Below, one piece after another: positions 11,002-25,600 of a stretch of 64,000 bases of DNA (its first letter is position 1; the number at the start of each line of letters is the position of its first letter). Under the pieces are notes generated by a model. The model was not told the origin of the DNA. It did no database searches and was given only the letters and a program-made list of their open reading frames with translations. The DNA is taken from contig NOWV01000095.1 in the NCBI GenBank assembly GCA_003344405.1, forward strand, positions 186,001 through 250,000. Direction: 5' to 3'. The position numbers were made by a program, and so were the translations under genes. This stretch comes from Trichoplax sp. H2. Its lineage: Eukaryota; Placozoa; Uniplacotomia; Trichoplacea.

Positions 11002-14000
11002 TCAATTATTACTATCTAAATCATCTTTATCATCATCATCGCCATCAGCTGCTAACTGGCCACGACGTCGACCTCCCCTCTCTCGCCTAAATTTCATAAA
11101 TATGTACATCAGACGATATAATATACCCAAATCGCAGTAAAAAGAATGCGATAAAATAGTTTACTAACCTCATACGAGTTTTCAAAGCATTAATTTCTCT
11201 CGTTAGCGCTTCACTCACTTCCATTTGCTCATCTAAATCGCGCTGCATTTTACGCTTCAGAGCTGTTTGTCGACTGGTCTCCTCCTCCTACAGCAAAATA
11301 ATTTCACCATCAAATCTAGTAACTTCAATACCATCATTAAAGTTAAAGTTATTGTCGTCATTCTACCTACCGCTTCATCCAATTGTCTCTTCATATTTCT
11401 TAAGCGTGATGACGCCTTGTCAGCCTAGTTTACGTCAAATCGATTACTATAATGCCCTATTGCATACTACAGTCATAATACCTATTCACCTGCTCTTTGT
11501 ATTCATCAGCATGCCTCCTTTCCTCTTCCACTTGAATCGTTAATTCTTTCAATCGCTTCTCAGCACGGCGATTATTCTTTTGCAATGACGTTCTCTCTCT
11601 AAAGTAACGAGTAGTCATCATGCCGTTAGAAATGATTATCTGACTATAGGGATGGTAGCCATGATAACCTTACCTCGCTTCCGATTCGAGCTGTTCTTCT
11701 AAATTATTAATTCTACTCTCCCATGTTTGTGTTAACGCTTTACTCTTTGCCCTGCTACTTGTTTCCAACTCTGAAACTTTAGCTTGTAGATCTTTATTCT
11801 AAAATAGTTCAACAATTGTATCAGATTTAAGTTTACATCATCTACCGGTACTATTGCATATTTTAAGTCAGATATTTCCTAACTTGGCGTTCTAGTTGTG
11901 TCTTGCCAGCTTCTAATTTCTGTGATACAGACTTTTCTACTGCTAGATCAGAATTGAGTTGCTCCATCTAAAAGAAACCCTTCAGCATTAATAAATGAAC
12001 ACCAAAACAAAAGTTAATTTGGCTAAGATTTTCCCTTATACCTGCATTTGCATTTTCCTATATTTATCTTGCTGTGAAGAGTTTTCAGTCTGCTCATCCT
12101 CTAGTTCGTCTTCTAATTCACTAATACGACTTTCTAGTCGTTTCTTTTCATCAGTCCAACTTTGCCTACATGGAGGAGCGTTAAAAGTAGATTAGGTAAG
12201 TAATAGAGAAATCATCTATTCATACTCTAGATTTAGATCAACGTACCTCAAGGATGAGGCACTAGCTGAATCTTCGATTAGTTCATCTCTTTCGGCTTCT
12301 GCATTTCGTCGTGCTCTCTCAGAGTTAGCAAGTTCCTGTGAGCATAAATGTAATACACCTTGAATAATTCAATAATGCATATTACATACATGATGCAAAC
12401 TTACTTCTTGTGCTTGTCGTAAGTCACCCTCAGCTGTTCGAAATTTTCTATCCAAATCTCGAGACTGATCATATAATTCCTCTCTGGATACTCTTAATTC
12501 ATCCAACTCATTTTGCATCTCCTTCACCTGACCCTATAACATAATAAAGTCGTTAGAAATTCGCTACTGACGAACGAAAACAATTACAGTACTGCCATGG
12601 TATTTATATATTACCTGAAGCTTCTTGTTTTGGCGTACATCATCATCTCTAGACTTGTTTGCCAATTCTACTTGTGATTCCAATTCCTTTACATCCATTT
12701 CTAACTTCTTCTTAGCGCTAACCGCCTGCGAGCGTTGACTACGTTCGTCTTCTACTTCAGTTTCTAATTCCCTGACCTAATATATCACACCATGACCATA
12801 AATATTGATCATTATCAGATCAAATAATACAACATTCTTCAATACCTGTTTTAAAAGTGATCGACGAGCTTCTTCAATTTGTTCATCCCTTTGTGAGACC
12901 TCTCTATCTAGGTTTGATTTGGCCGCTTGTAAATTAACCTGTATAATTGATAACAGTTTAGCTCATTAAGTACATTTCTTACACAAGAACATGACTGCTT
13001 CAAGAAAATCACTTCAATACCTCTAAGCGTAACTTTCCGTCCTCTGCCAGTTGTAATTCATCTTCAAGCTCTTCTAATTGAGCTTTTAAATCTTCTACAT
13101 GAGCCGCTAAAGTTTGCTTGGCTTTTTCTAATTCGTGTACCTGTAATGTTATTCAAGTTACGAAAATTACGCTACAAAGTTTCACTCCATAAATATCATT
13201 TTATGGTATAGACTTACATTTTTTCCAGCGTCATCTTTGGATTCCATGAGATCATTGATTTCAGCCTAACCAAAACGAAAAACAACATGACTATGACTAT
13301 AATCGTAACAAATTAACTTTTTTTGCAATTGATTACTCACTTGTTGTTGACGTCTAATTCTTTCGCTATCTTCATGCTGATCTCTTAATTCTTCCAACTC
13401 ACGTTTAAGTGAAATAATTGTAGTTTCGTTACTTCGAACAGTTTTTTCCGCTGTATCTCTATCGTTAGCAATCATTTCAGATTTACTTCTCTCTTCGGCT
13501 AATTGCTATTAAGTATCATTGGCAAGATTAGTAAGAGGCTTATTGTAAAGTTATAAATAACTCGTAGGTTTACCTGATCAAACTTTCGCTGTCTCTTTTC
13601 AAGATTAGAAATGGTCGATTTGCCTTTTTCTAAATCGACATTCAAATCATCCACCTAACAAAAGACGTCCAGATTAAAGAAAGGATTATCTTAATAAACG
13701 ACAAATTCTGCGATATACAGCATCATTAATACCAACCTCGCACTGTAACCTGGTTTTTGCCTTTTCTAACTTTGTATTTGTATTTTTGAGATCATCCAGT
13801 GTATTCTGGCATAAATCTAGATCTTTAGCTAATTTTCTTTTAGCATTCTCTGCGTCTTCTAATGCAATTTCACTTTGTTGCAGACTCTTACGTGCATCTG
13901 CGAGCTATAACATTGTAAGAAAAATGATTACATAAGCTGAAATTCGGATTTGACAAACAAAAAATTAGTATTTGCTGACAACGCACGCAGTTGAAATACA

Positions 14001-16626
14001 TACTTGTGTAGATTGAGTATTAATTTGACGAGCTAAGTTCTCTTTGTCACTTTCAAGCTCTTCAATCAACTCGCTATGATGAGATAATTTGTTTTCCAAT
14101 TCTCTGTGTTGCATGCTAATATTTTGCTTTTGCTTTGTTTCATCTTCATACAATTCCTACATATATAAAGTCTATTAATAAAAATATCCACGCAAACATG
14201 CTACTAACTGATCAATATCACTTACTTGTAGCTCAGCAATTTGTAACTCTAGTGACTTGGATGTTCGTTCCAATGAGCTAATCTGAGTCTCTGCTTGGAC
14301 TAATTGAGCGACTGTAGTATCTAATTGAGACTGTAAGAAGAAACGGAATTATTTCCACCAGAAAGATATGCAATAGAGGTAAAACCATATTCTAATAAAT
14401 TGATGTCGATATTAACCTGCAATTTAGAATTGGTCTGCTCTAAATCTTCAGTTTTTCTTTGTAGTGTTGTATTACGTCCATTTAAATCTGAAACTTGAGA
14501 TTCCAGCGCTTTCTTTTTTTTTTCTAATTCTGTTTTAGAAGCGTGTAGATCACTGCATTCTGCTTTTACATCAGCTAAACTAGAATCGGCTTGTAATTTA
14601 TATTTTTCCAGTGACGCTTTCGCCTGTGTAAGCATACCAAAATAATGTATGCATATAAGCAACACTATCTTAACAATCCAAACTGATATTATTGTGCTCA
14701 CCTTCTTTAATGTTTCAATCTGATTATTCATTTCTTCAATAGTTTCATTATGCTTTTTCTTGGAAAGAGAAATTGCTTCAGCATGAGCAATAGTGTCTTC
14801 TTCCAGTACTTTTTTCAAATGTTTCAATTCTTCTTCGCGCTTATTGCGTAGATCTTGCTGTGCAGCAGTGGTATCAAGTGAATCTAATAATTCATTCTTT
14901 AAACTTTCCAATTCCTAATAAAATGAAGAAGTTATTATAAAAAAAAGCCACTTTTTAACTTATGAACATTTCCTGATGCATTTTACTTGCAAGTATTTTT
15001 GTTGCCATTGCTAACCTCATTTAACTGCCGTTTCTGTTTATCGATCTTGCTTCTAGTATCTCTTTCTGCATCTAAATCTTCCGTTATTTCCTGTAACTGT
15101 GATTCCAGGTCACGGCACTTTTTCTCCGCTTTATTTCTAGCGTTTACTTCTTGATCAATTCTATCAGATTATTGTTTAAAAGAAATGGTCATTCCATCGA
15201 TTGTGTTATCTACTTTTACGCAATATGACAGACGTACTTGGCATTTGCTTGATTTAAATCATTTGAATGTCTTTCAAGTGTATTTTGCAATTCAGTGACC
15301 TATTATGAAGACATAACCTAATTTTAATTCATTGTGAAAATCCGATCGTATTCGAAAGTTGTTACCTGAGCTGTCGCATCACTTAATTGATCATTCGTAT
15401 CTCTGAGATCAGCTTCAAGTTTTCTCTTAATCTTCTCCAAATCTGTGCGCAGCTATAGAAGGAACAACGAGTAAGAGATTTGATTCTTACAAATTTGCTA
15501 ACAATTTAGTGATCCTACTTCTTGTTCCTTGCGTAATGTATCTTCAGTTTCCTGAAGCTGTGAATCTACTTTCGCTTTTTGACGGTTAAGATGCTTGTGT
15601 TTATCCTCCAGCGTTCCAAATGAACTTGTTAACTCTGCAACCTTATCTTCAAGAAACTTTTTATCTTTGCTTAGCTACAATTGAACAATTTGCATTTTAT
15701 TAAACACATATTAATACGAGTATATCACCTCAATGATCGAAACCTTAGAGTTAGTGTCAGCTTCTTTCATTAAATCGTTTTCAAAAGCAACAATCTTAGA
15801 ATCAAGGGAAGCCTTTTCCATTTGTAATTTTTGACGTTGCGCTTCCTCCTCTTCTAAGCTATCAACGGATTTACGTGATAAGCATTAGTCGAATAGAGTT
15901 GAAATGCTAATGTCTACCTTAAACACTTATAATACCTAGTCTCCAAATCTGAAATGGATTGTAATAACTTTTTTTTCTCCTTTGTCAAGACGTTAACGTT
16001 TTCTTCTTCCTCAGCAGCTTTCACCTCAGCATCATGCAACAGTTCTTCTAATTCGTTTTTCTTTATTGATAGTCTAATTCGCATCTAGAGGCGTTAGATT
16101 AAATTTAATACACGTCAGTATACTGTTGACTTAAAGGATGCGTTTTGCTTCTCGGTCTTACTTCTTCAGCTTCTGCACACAGTTCAGTTTCTGTTTGTAG
16201 CTGCTCAGCCAGAATGGATTTTTCTTCCAATACCTACATATCATTTTGTACCATGATAAATAAATCCTATTTCAATCAATTTCTTTTACATGTTTTCATG
16301 TCTAACCTTGTTGTAATCGATTTCAAGAATTTGGAGATCGTGTTGGGCTTTTTCAGATTTTTCTCTCACACGTTTAAGCTCATCTTCAACTTGTCTCTTT
16401 TCGTCATCTTGACGGGTAACATTTAATAACGGTCTTACCTGGAAATAATCAAGATATTGCTGTGAGTAATTTACTGCTGTAGAACGTTATTTCTATAATT
16501 AGCTATGCAATTTTTACCTTGGTATACAATCGCCACCACTGCCAATCGCGGAGTTTCAGATATGCTTGAACATTTCTCTGAATGACCCTAATAGCGTTTG
16601 TCTGCTGTACTCTCCTAAGGTACATT
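11002..16626 (-). other. Myosin II neck, rod and tail exons (22-50)
   Basis: Neck: 16518-16626 (second IQ). Rod, in order: 16307-16438, 16162-16233, 15936-16084, 15729-15858, 15519-15674, 15366-15452, 15238-15299, 15016-15160, 14702-14914, 14417-14623, 14226-14330, 14004-14156, 13737-13904, 13574-13654, 13341-13505, 13218-13265, 13021-13140, 12846-12938, 12615-12776, 12405-12533, 12247-12335, 12042-12165, 11884-11967, 11674-11798, 11490-11598, 11371-11424, 11169-11287; tail 11002-11086. The rod is a continuous heptad-type coiled coil rich in E, K, L and Q without prolines. About two thirds of rod exons have lengths divisible by three and phase-0 borders. Confidence 0.9.
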
Positions 16627-19600
16627 CTAAAGTACAAATAAGTAATCATCAATTCAATGAATATTCAATATAACGAATAAAGGTTTTAACTATCTATGAA
16701 TAATAGTCTTACTTTCTAGCCAAGTTACCACGGCAATATGCTTGAAATCCCGTTATAATAGAAGATAATTTCAAATCACGCTCTTCCTCTAGGCGAGCAA
16801 GCGTACCCGCACGAAAGAATAGCTTAGACAGACCGATACGGTAGGAATTGCTTTCTAACTCCAGGACTTCAGTCTATGATAAAAAATAAATGACACGACA
16901 ATCGATATTTTTAAGTACAGTAGTGAGTGGTTTAATGACAATAACGTATTTTGCAATACTACATCATACCATTTTCTGAACGGCCTTGCGAGCATCCATG
17001 AAACCTTTTGGGATAGCTCCAGGGGTTAAAATTTCGTATCTAAGGGAATAAAAAGGTCGAAATTTGATTTAGATAAAGGTATACTTGCAATACACATCTA
17101 TCTAATTTGTATTTTAACCTTTGTTTAAATTCTTGGAAAGCAATTCTATTGGGGAAACCTTGTCGGCAAATTCTTATGCCCTCTAATACACCATTACAAC
17201 GTAATTGTTCAAGAACGAGATTGGCTTCAATTTTACCCGGCTATTTCAAAAGGCGACATGAAACGAATCGTATCTCAAATAAGTCTCCATGTACAACACT
17301 CTCTAGCATAGTTACATACTACATCAGATTGGAGATTGGTGAGTTACCTTTTTATCATGATTAGGAATAATGCATCTAACAAAGTTTGGACTGGTATTGT
17401 TTAGCACCGTCATAAGTCTTGCTAGTTGCTCCTTGTATAATTGTCCAACAGTTCTAAACATTCCTTTTCGTGTTCTAGAGCTTCCGAAGGTGGTATCAGT
17501 ATTGGTTGCATTCATGCCGACAACATTACCTATTGTAATCATACCACAGACGATGAGATTTTTAAGACATACATTTACTCTTTACGTATATACTAATACT
17601 TACTAGAATCTTTCCATAATCCAGCAACGAATCCATCACTGGATTGTTGTAATAATGTAATAACGTTATCATTTAGGGGGTCCATATTCTTCATGAGCCA
17701 TTGATTGGTGCAATAACTAACCTAAACAAAGAAAGTTTATACCATTTTACTTCATATAGTATCTTTATGAATGAGTTAATAACGTAGAGCATTGACTTTA
17801 ATAGTTGACGTTACCTTTCCAGCGTAATGAATTAGGCAGAAATCGGCATTTTCTCTAAAGTCGGGCTTGTGATATTTAGGATGATTTTTATGTTGTTTCT
17901 CCACTTTGTCAGAAAATGTCTTATCGGTAGCTTTAGGAAACCAACACTCCTCATCTAATAAGGCCAAAATACCTAAAGGCTGTACGTTATTTCCAATAAT
18001 TGTGAGTTATTATTGCAGATATCGATAATTGTACAGTTGTACAGTATTATTAAACGATACTTATTTACCTTTTCGATGAGGTCAATCGTTGGTTGTAGAT
18101 CGAGTCCAAAGTCAATAAATTTCCAGTCAATATTTTCTTTACGATATTCTTCCTATAAAAAGATGAATATTTTTATTAGCTTACATTTACGACACACTAT
18201 CTTTATGACAACAATCTAACCTGTTCCAGGATAAACATTGTATGGTTAAACAATTGTTGTAATTTTTCATTTGTGAAGTTGATGCAAAGTTGCTCAAAGG
18301 AATTAAGCTGTAAAAGAATGAATAAAAACAATATTACAGAAAGAATTCAACTACTTCAATTTTCAATCATTGACTGTCTGACCTTGAAAATTTCGAAACC
18401 AGCAATATCTAGTATTCCGATGAAGGAGGCCCCTTGCCTTTTTGTACGATCTAAAGTTCGATTTACCCTTGACACCAACCATTTAAAAAGGCGCTTGTAT
18501 AGGGCTTTGGATAAAGCTTGAACAGCAAAGGAAGCCTACGAATGCATGAACTCAAAGATTGATATTATGTTGTTAATTAATACAGAGTAAGAAATGAAGT
18601 TACCTGATCTTTATTTTGCGCTTTAACAACATAGTCTCGTCCAACTTTAACTCTGGGCTTTAACAATGCACGAGTAAAGTCCGTTACGGATACACCAAGT
18701 AAGAAGCAAACCTTTTGTGCGACTGTTTAAGAATGCAAAGGATATCCTGTTATAACGCAACTCAGTAGGTAAATTGCCAATTAGTATGGGATACCTACCA
18801 GTGTTGTCGGGAAGAGTGGCTTGGTCAGAACTTTTATCTTCATCAAATTTCAAATTGCCCATATGAAGGAGCGATGATAGGATCTTTAGGCTAGCTATAT
18901 CAATGGGGGGAAAAAAAAGGCACAGTCCATCATTACAACTCTAGTCTATGGCTGATAAAGCAAGAACGTAAGTTTTCGTACAATTAGTGTCTTCATTTGA
19001 AATTCCCATAACGGCTATTGCGTTCTGTAAAGAGTCATCATTTTAATAACAAGATTAAAATTCGAGGTATTATAATAGCGATTCAAGTATAAATCCACCA
19101 GCTCACCAGAGTGTTTTGAAACTCTTCAGCATCGTCAACTCCAGGAACAACCACTAATTGATTGCTCATATAGTTGTACTTGTCGATTTTTTCCAATAAA
19201 AGATCATCTATAAATATCGATCAAACTACTTTAATCAATGATTTGTAGGCCACAGACGAAATGAATGATGTATCATTAACCTTTCATCTCAGGTGTAGCT
19301 CCTAGCAGCATTTGATAAAATATATGAAAGTTTCTTTCATCCGGTGCTTGTCGAATGGCTCGAGATTTCTCCAATAAATCTAATGCAAGTTTTAGTACAA
19401 TAGTTATAATCTATGCAACTCGAAATTAACATCATTACGCCTAACAGAAGCGATTTGACGTACAAGTTTCAATATTAGCTCCAACAATAAAGCCAGCAGC
19501 ATCGAAATTGATCCGAATAAATTTTCCCTATTACATATGTACAAAGACAGATTAGATCAATCAGTAAAAGTCATTATCTATCGCTTAATAACACACTATC

Positions 19601-22600
19601 CAAGTAGGGATAAACTGGTTTTATTTTTGAGCTACTTACAAATCGTGACGAATTGTCATTCCTGATGGTCTTTGCATTACCAAATGCTTCCAAGATCGGA
19701 TTGGCTTCAAGTAATTGAGCTTCCAATTCTCCCTGTTTAATAGGATTATTAATATATGAATTATTCTATTTGTATAAGAAATGGACTACGCTACACCATC
19801 ATTGCCATCTTTCATTTCTTTGCTAGGAGGATGGTCTACTGTACTAGCATGATTAACATTAGGAAAGTATGCTATTGCATTGATGATACACTATTCCGTC
19901 CATTACCTGAACAGGCCCAGCAGAAAAGCTTGAAATGGACATTCGCTTTCCGCCTGTTGAACTACTTTTATTAACACCTTTTATATTGTCGTTTAAAAAT
20001 AGTAAGTTAAGTTAGTTCTTGCACAACACATTAACTACACCGGTATTGCACATCATAATATACGAGTGCAGTCAAAAGGATTGTTATTTCAGAACCTAAC
20101 CTTTTGCAGCACCAGCGACTGCAGCTAAATATTGAATGACTTTCTTGGTATTTTCAGTTTTTCCAGCACCAGATTCACCCCTAGGAAATGGAAGTAAAGA
20201 TGACGTTTATATAAGATTAGATGAGATTGAGAGTTGGTTGATGATCTCCATTTCTGAAATCAATCTATTTGATGTTCCTTACGTGCATAGGATGGATTGA
20301 TCTTCGCGTTCTGATGTTGATTATAAAATGAAAAGAAAGCCGACATTAATAAATGAAAGTACGCGTCATGATGCAAGGATAGACTTAAGTTTTAACTCTA
20401 CATGAACGACAATGTCCTACAACAGTCAAGGCAATGACTATACTGCCTATAGCGACTACTATTAAGGCATATGCCATCGATAGCCATCAAGGATGACAAG
20501 TGAACACAGTTTACAGACAGTAAGTTCTGCCAACAGCGTCGATATCATGATCATCAAGGATGACTAATATTGACATCGATCGCTTGCTTGTCTATTACCG
20601 ATGGCTATTGGTAGCAGTGGTCATCTTGCATTTCAATCGCCTAGAAAACCTTAATTTACACTTACCCAAAAGCATACACCTATAAGCTTGATCGGTAATG
20701 GCATAAATATGTGGCGGCACTTCATGTCGTTTTTTACTTTTATACAATTCGACGACTTCATCGGTATAAATGGGATAGCGTTTATACGGATTGACCACAA
20801 CACAAAATAAACCGGAATATGTCTAATGATAGCAAGGTAAAAAGACAATACACAAATTAGCATGGTATTGGAGAAGAGCAATCCAACAGCAATCAATAAG
20901 CAATCATAGAGAAAGTTATTTTCCTTGCGTGAACAAAAAGAATCAACACATTCTAAAGTGGAATAATACAAGCTATTATAGAGAAGAAAGAAGCAGGAAA
21001 ATAGACCGCTGTTAGCGACTGTTTTTAATCCTGCACGGTCAAGGTCTGTGAAATGGCCATGTCTCACTCTGAAATCCGATTTCCCCAATTTTCTTCTTAG
21101 GAGAAAGGGAGACGTTAACAAGTAATCAATACTGTATGGCTTCAACGACTCAAAAGGATTATCAGGATCGTATTGGCGAGGGTTTCTTACGAGCTAATGG
21201 TGATCATCCTCGACATCTCTTGACTTGATTTTCCTTTCTTCCCATCAAGACAGAAGAAAACGATCCTTTGCATTGCTTACAACTATACTTTCTAGCTGTC
21301 ATCTCGGCAAAGCGATCAGATCGCTTAAACGACTAAAATGATCACAACCATCTCTGGACTTGTTGTGTTACTAATGAAACGTATGTTTTCTCATACAACA
21401 ATTGAATTATTTTGTGTATCTGTTGATGTACTAGTACTAGGATAACATTGCTGATGTCGATGGCAAATGAGGATATTACCAAATCATTGTTAACGTATGT
21501 TTAATCATACAACAATTCAATTACTTGGTGTCGATTTGAAAAGTATTCAATCATTCTTAACGCATGTTATATCCTACTGCAATTAGATTACTTTGTATCA
21601 GTTTGATGAGTATTAGGATAAATATGCTGATGTCGATGGTCCATCGAGAAGGTGGACTAAAATGATTTTAAACGCATATTTTATCCTATCTCAATTCAGT
21701 TACTTTTACATTTTGACGAGTAGTCGGATAGCCTTGGTGACGGCGATGGTCAATCAAGAGAGCGCCAATTCATTCTTAACGCATATTTTATCGTATAATA
21801 ATTGAATTACTTTGGATGAGTTTGATGAGCATTAGGATAATATTTGCTGACGTCGATGGTCAAATTAAGAGATCGCCAAATCATATTGAACGCATGTTTT
21901 ATCCTCCAACAATTGAATTACTTTGTTTCGGCTTGATGAGTATTAGGATAACATTGACTGATGTCGATGGTCAATCAAGAGGGCGCTAAATCATGTTCAA
22001 CGTCTATTTTATCCTACAGCAATTCAATCGCTTTAACAATGATTTGTATCCATTTGACGAGTAGAACGACAACATGCTTTGCCGATATCGATGATTAATA
22101 GGAGATGAGACAACAATTCAATTAGTTTGTACTTTGGGTACTAGAAATAACATCGCTAACGTCGATGGCCCATGAGGATTTTGCCAAATTATTTTGAAGC
22201 ATTTGATCATACCGCATTTCAATAACTTTGTAGCTACTAGATGAGCAGGATGATAACATGCTTTGCTGATATCGATGGTCAAGAAGAGATGATACAACCA
22301 ACAATCCAATGACTTTGTATCGACTGGATGAGTCTAGGATAACACTACTAATGTCGATGACCAATGAGGATATTGCCTACCAAATCATTTTGAAGCCATA
22401 CACTATTTGATCCTACCCCATTTAACAATTTTGTAACTGGTGGACGATCAATAAAGAGATTGCGAAATCCTATTCAACGTTAACGCGATGAAAAAGAGAG
22501 CCTGCTGCTCGCGGTAGGTTGTTCAAAGAATGGCTTGAATGGATCATTTTTCAGCAATCACTTTGTCCTCATCAACAATCCTATGTCTGGAACAATATCG

Positions 22601-25600
22601 CCATCCCTCAAGGATGGCAATCATTTAAAATCCTACAAATGACAAACTACCCTAGGTAGACACTCTTGGTAGATTTGGCTCATCGTTATCCTAGTCAAGT
22701 GATGACGAAATTGTCTGTAAAAAGATTATTTTTCAAATCGGTGTCTACAGGGGTAGGGACTAGGAGAATCTCCTATGTCCTCCTTTCATCCATACAGCAA
22801 TCGCTTTCCTTCATCATCATTTGCTCCAATCCAATCGGTATTCTATCCCTATCAATTTGATGTCTATTCGAAGAGTGCGTGAAACGATCACTTTGCTCAT
22901 CATAATCATGGATCTCTACAACGAGTCGTTCTAGAGGTCCATGGCATGCTCATGCTTGCATTTGACTGAATGGGATGTCCTCGCTTACTATACGAGCGAG
23001 AATTGATTTTCTCGCATGATCAAGTTTCATGATAGGGTTATGCTGGAACGGAACGATTTGATGTCTATTAATAGGTGCCTGAAACGATTATTTTGCTCAG
23101 CATGATATGCCTCGATGGACAATCAGTTTGCTCCATCATCCTTTGCATAAAAACCAACAACATCGAATGCTGTTGACGATATCAAGGATTGATTGGTGTG
23201 CTAATCTTCTTCGTGTCCAAGCCAATCATTTTGTCGCCATGTCCAATGGCGGCAAACTGTATTTCCTATGCCGATTGGGACTGTTCAAAGCATTCACGAT
23301 AGCACTAAGTGAATCAATGATGGCGGTCCTTATCCAACCCCTATATTCTAGTGCCCCATGATGGCTTCCTATTCAACTTTTTAACTTGGCGACCTACTAC
23401 AGACAATAACGTATGGTGCTACTGTATTCAATTAATTAGTGGGAAAACTGTTTCTAAATCAGCGGCCAAGAATGGGCTGCTCAGCCATCCATCTTTCACG
23501 AAATTATTGAGCACAAGTGTAGTTGAATTGGTCTGCACATTTGTTCCAGTCAGTCTCTTTCCCCTTGCTTCTAGGCCTCTATTTTACCTCTTTCTTGTTC
23601 AATTCCTTCCTTGATTAATATAACATTCATTGAGTTGATTTTACCAGCAATGATGATGGTCAAGAATCCAATGGAATGGATAGATCCACACTGCAATTCT
23701 ATTTTCGAACGCGGAGAACAAGAATTGTGCGGCTAATACTCGCTAACTAATGAATCTCAATCCTGTCAGGGAAATGCAACTAGAAAAGTGTGGATATCCT
23801 GTTTTATAGTCGCTTTCAGTTGATTGAGTGACAAGAACAGCCATAGCGGAAGCGGCAGCGATGAGTAAAGTCAAGGCCACTTTTCAAGGGAATCCATGAT
23901 GGATAAAATACAGGTCTAAGATAAAAGGAATGCTGGATCATTCTGGCTATGATATCGAATCGATTGGCTTTGAGAGCTTTGGAATAGCTCACAGTAAACC
24001 AATCTACCTTGGTATCCAAGGTTTGTCATTTCGATTGTCGACTCTCCCTCTTTCCCTCATGTCAACTGCATCAGCACTAAAAGTCATCCGTAAGCAAAAA
24101 AACAATTTCTTGACCTATCCATCAACATTGCAAATAAGGTGGCCTTGTCTGTGGCATCCAAACAAGGTCAATAACAGTATTTTCTTTACCCTTTAAAAAT
24201 AACATGGAGGAAAAGTCATGGAGAATGGGGGAGGGAGGAAATGAAAAGTTCTACTTTATCCCTATGATGGATAGCATTCAATCTCGACAATAATTCTGTA
24301 ATAGGATTGCCACAGAATCAATAGGCTATCATCAAAGTTAGGGCAGTCAAAGTTTAAGCTTGATTATGAACGATGATGGCTAGAAAAAGGCACAACACTT
24401 CAACATTGCTAGTCTAAACAAGCAGCATTTCGATCATGGAAAAGAGGCTTTCAAGATCATCCAGTGAACAAGCCCAACAACATGGTCGAAAGATGACTCT
24501 ATCCATATACGAAGAATAGCCAACAACAAGACAGTATCGTTATGATGGCTCCATGACTTGAATAGGACAATTCAAGGGAAATGGTTATGCACTGCTACTG
24601 GCGGATTGCCTAATGAAGGTTGGAAAAACGTTGCCATTCCCAGTGATGGAAAATACAGTCGGTAAGCGACCATTTTGACTATCGATGAAGGGACTCTAGG
24701 CATCTATTTTCATGTTGCTTTCTACATGCATGACTCAAAGCCATTTCAACAATCGCCATCAGGCGATATGGTCAATGCTATTGGCTAACGAAATGAAAGA
24801 GAGGATAAGAGAAATGAAAGGTGAGCGAGAAGATGGCGTTGTTGTTGAGTCAATGGTCGAGAAGTAGCCGAGGGAAGAGTATCCTTTGGAGTTGTGTACG
24901 ACTGTCAAGTCGTGCCTGGCGCTGTTGTCGTTGCAGTCATGATGGTGTAGGGATGAGAAGAAGGGAAATTCCTTGTTGCAGTTAGCTTAAGCAATTTCCT
25001 TTCCTCATCATGACTGTCTGTAAGCGCTATAATGGAAAAGGACGAAGAGAGGCAGCACGAACGATCCTTTCTCATCGTCAAAGCAAGTCAAGATGCAAAA
25101 TTAATAGACTATCGACTGCCTATGGCGATGGAGTAAAGTTGGGCAGCCACACGTAGCGTAGAATGATCGATCGCGTTGATAGAAGGGGAAAAGAATGGAA
25201 AAGCATGGCAAGTTGGAGCTAAAGCATCAAGATTGGAGAGATCATCTACTCCAAGATTGAATGCATGAAGAAAAAGAAAGCGGCAGACAAAACAAAGAAT
25301 GGTATTCCAGCGCTTGGAAAAGTCCAAGGCGCTGAATGGGCAACAAGATGTTGGCAAGCACTAAGTGCGTTGAAAAAGTGTAGAAAGAGAGAGAGAGACT
25401 GGCAAGGAGAAGAGAAGCGTTAAGCAAGTGTAGACTATCAAGGGAATACACGATCGTGTTGACAATCCTTTCGCGACATGTTGGACTCGATCGTGAAAAG
25501 GAGCCATGTTGAAAATGATGGCACTGCAAGGATTCGTTTAAAGTGGACAGAAAGGAAAAGGCGATTTATGGAAAACAAGAGCAAGAAAAGAAACGTCTTG

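Noticed and set aside
23107-24196. Three successive + strand frames in myosin intron 1
   Set aside because: Different frames, no joining splice sites, no similarity to a known family; kept only as a remark on the intron.
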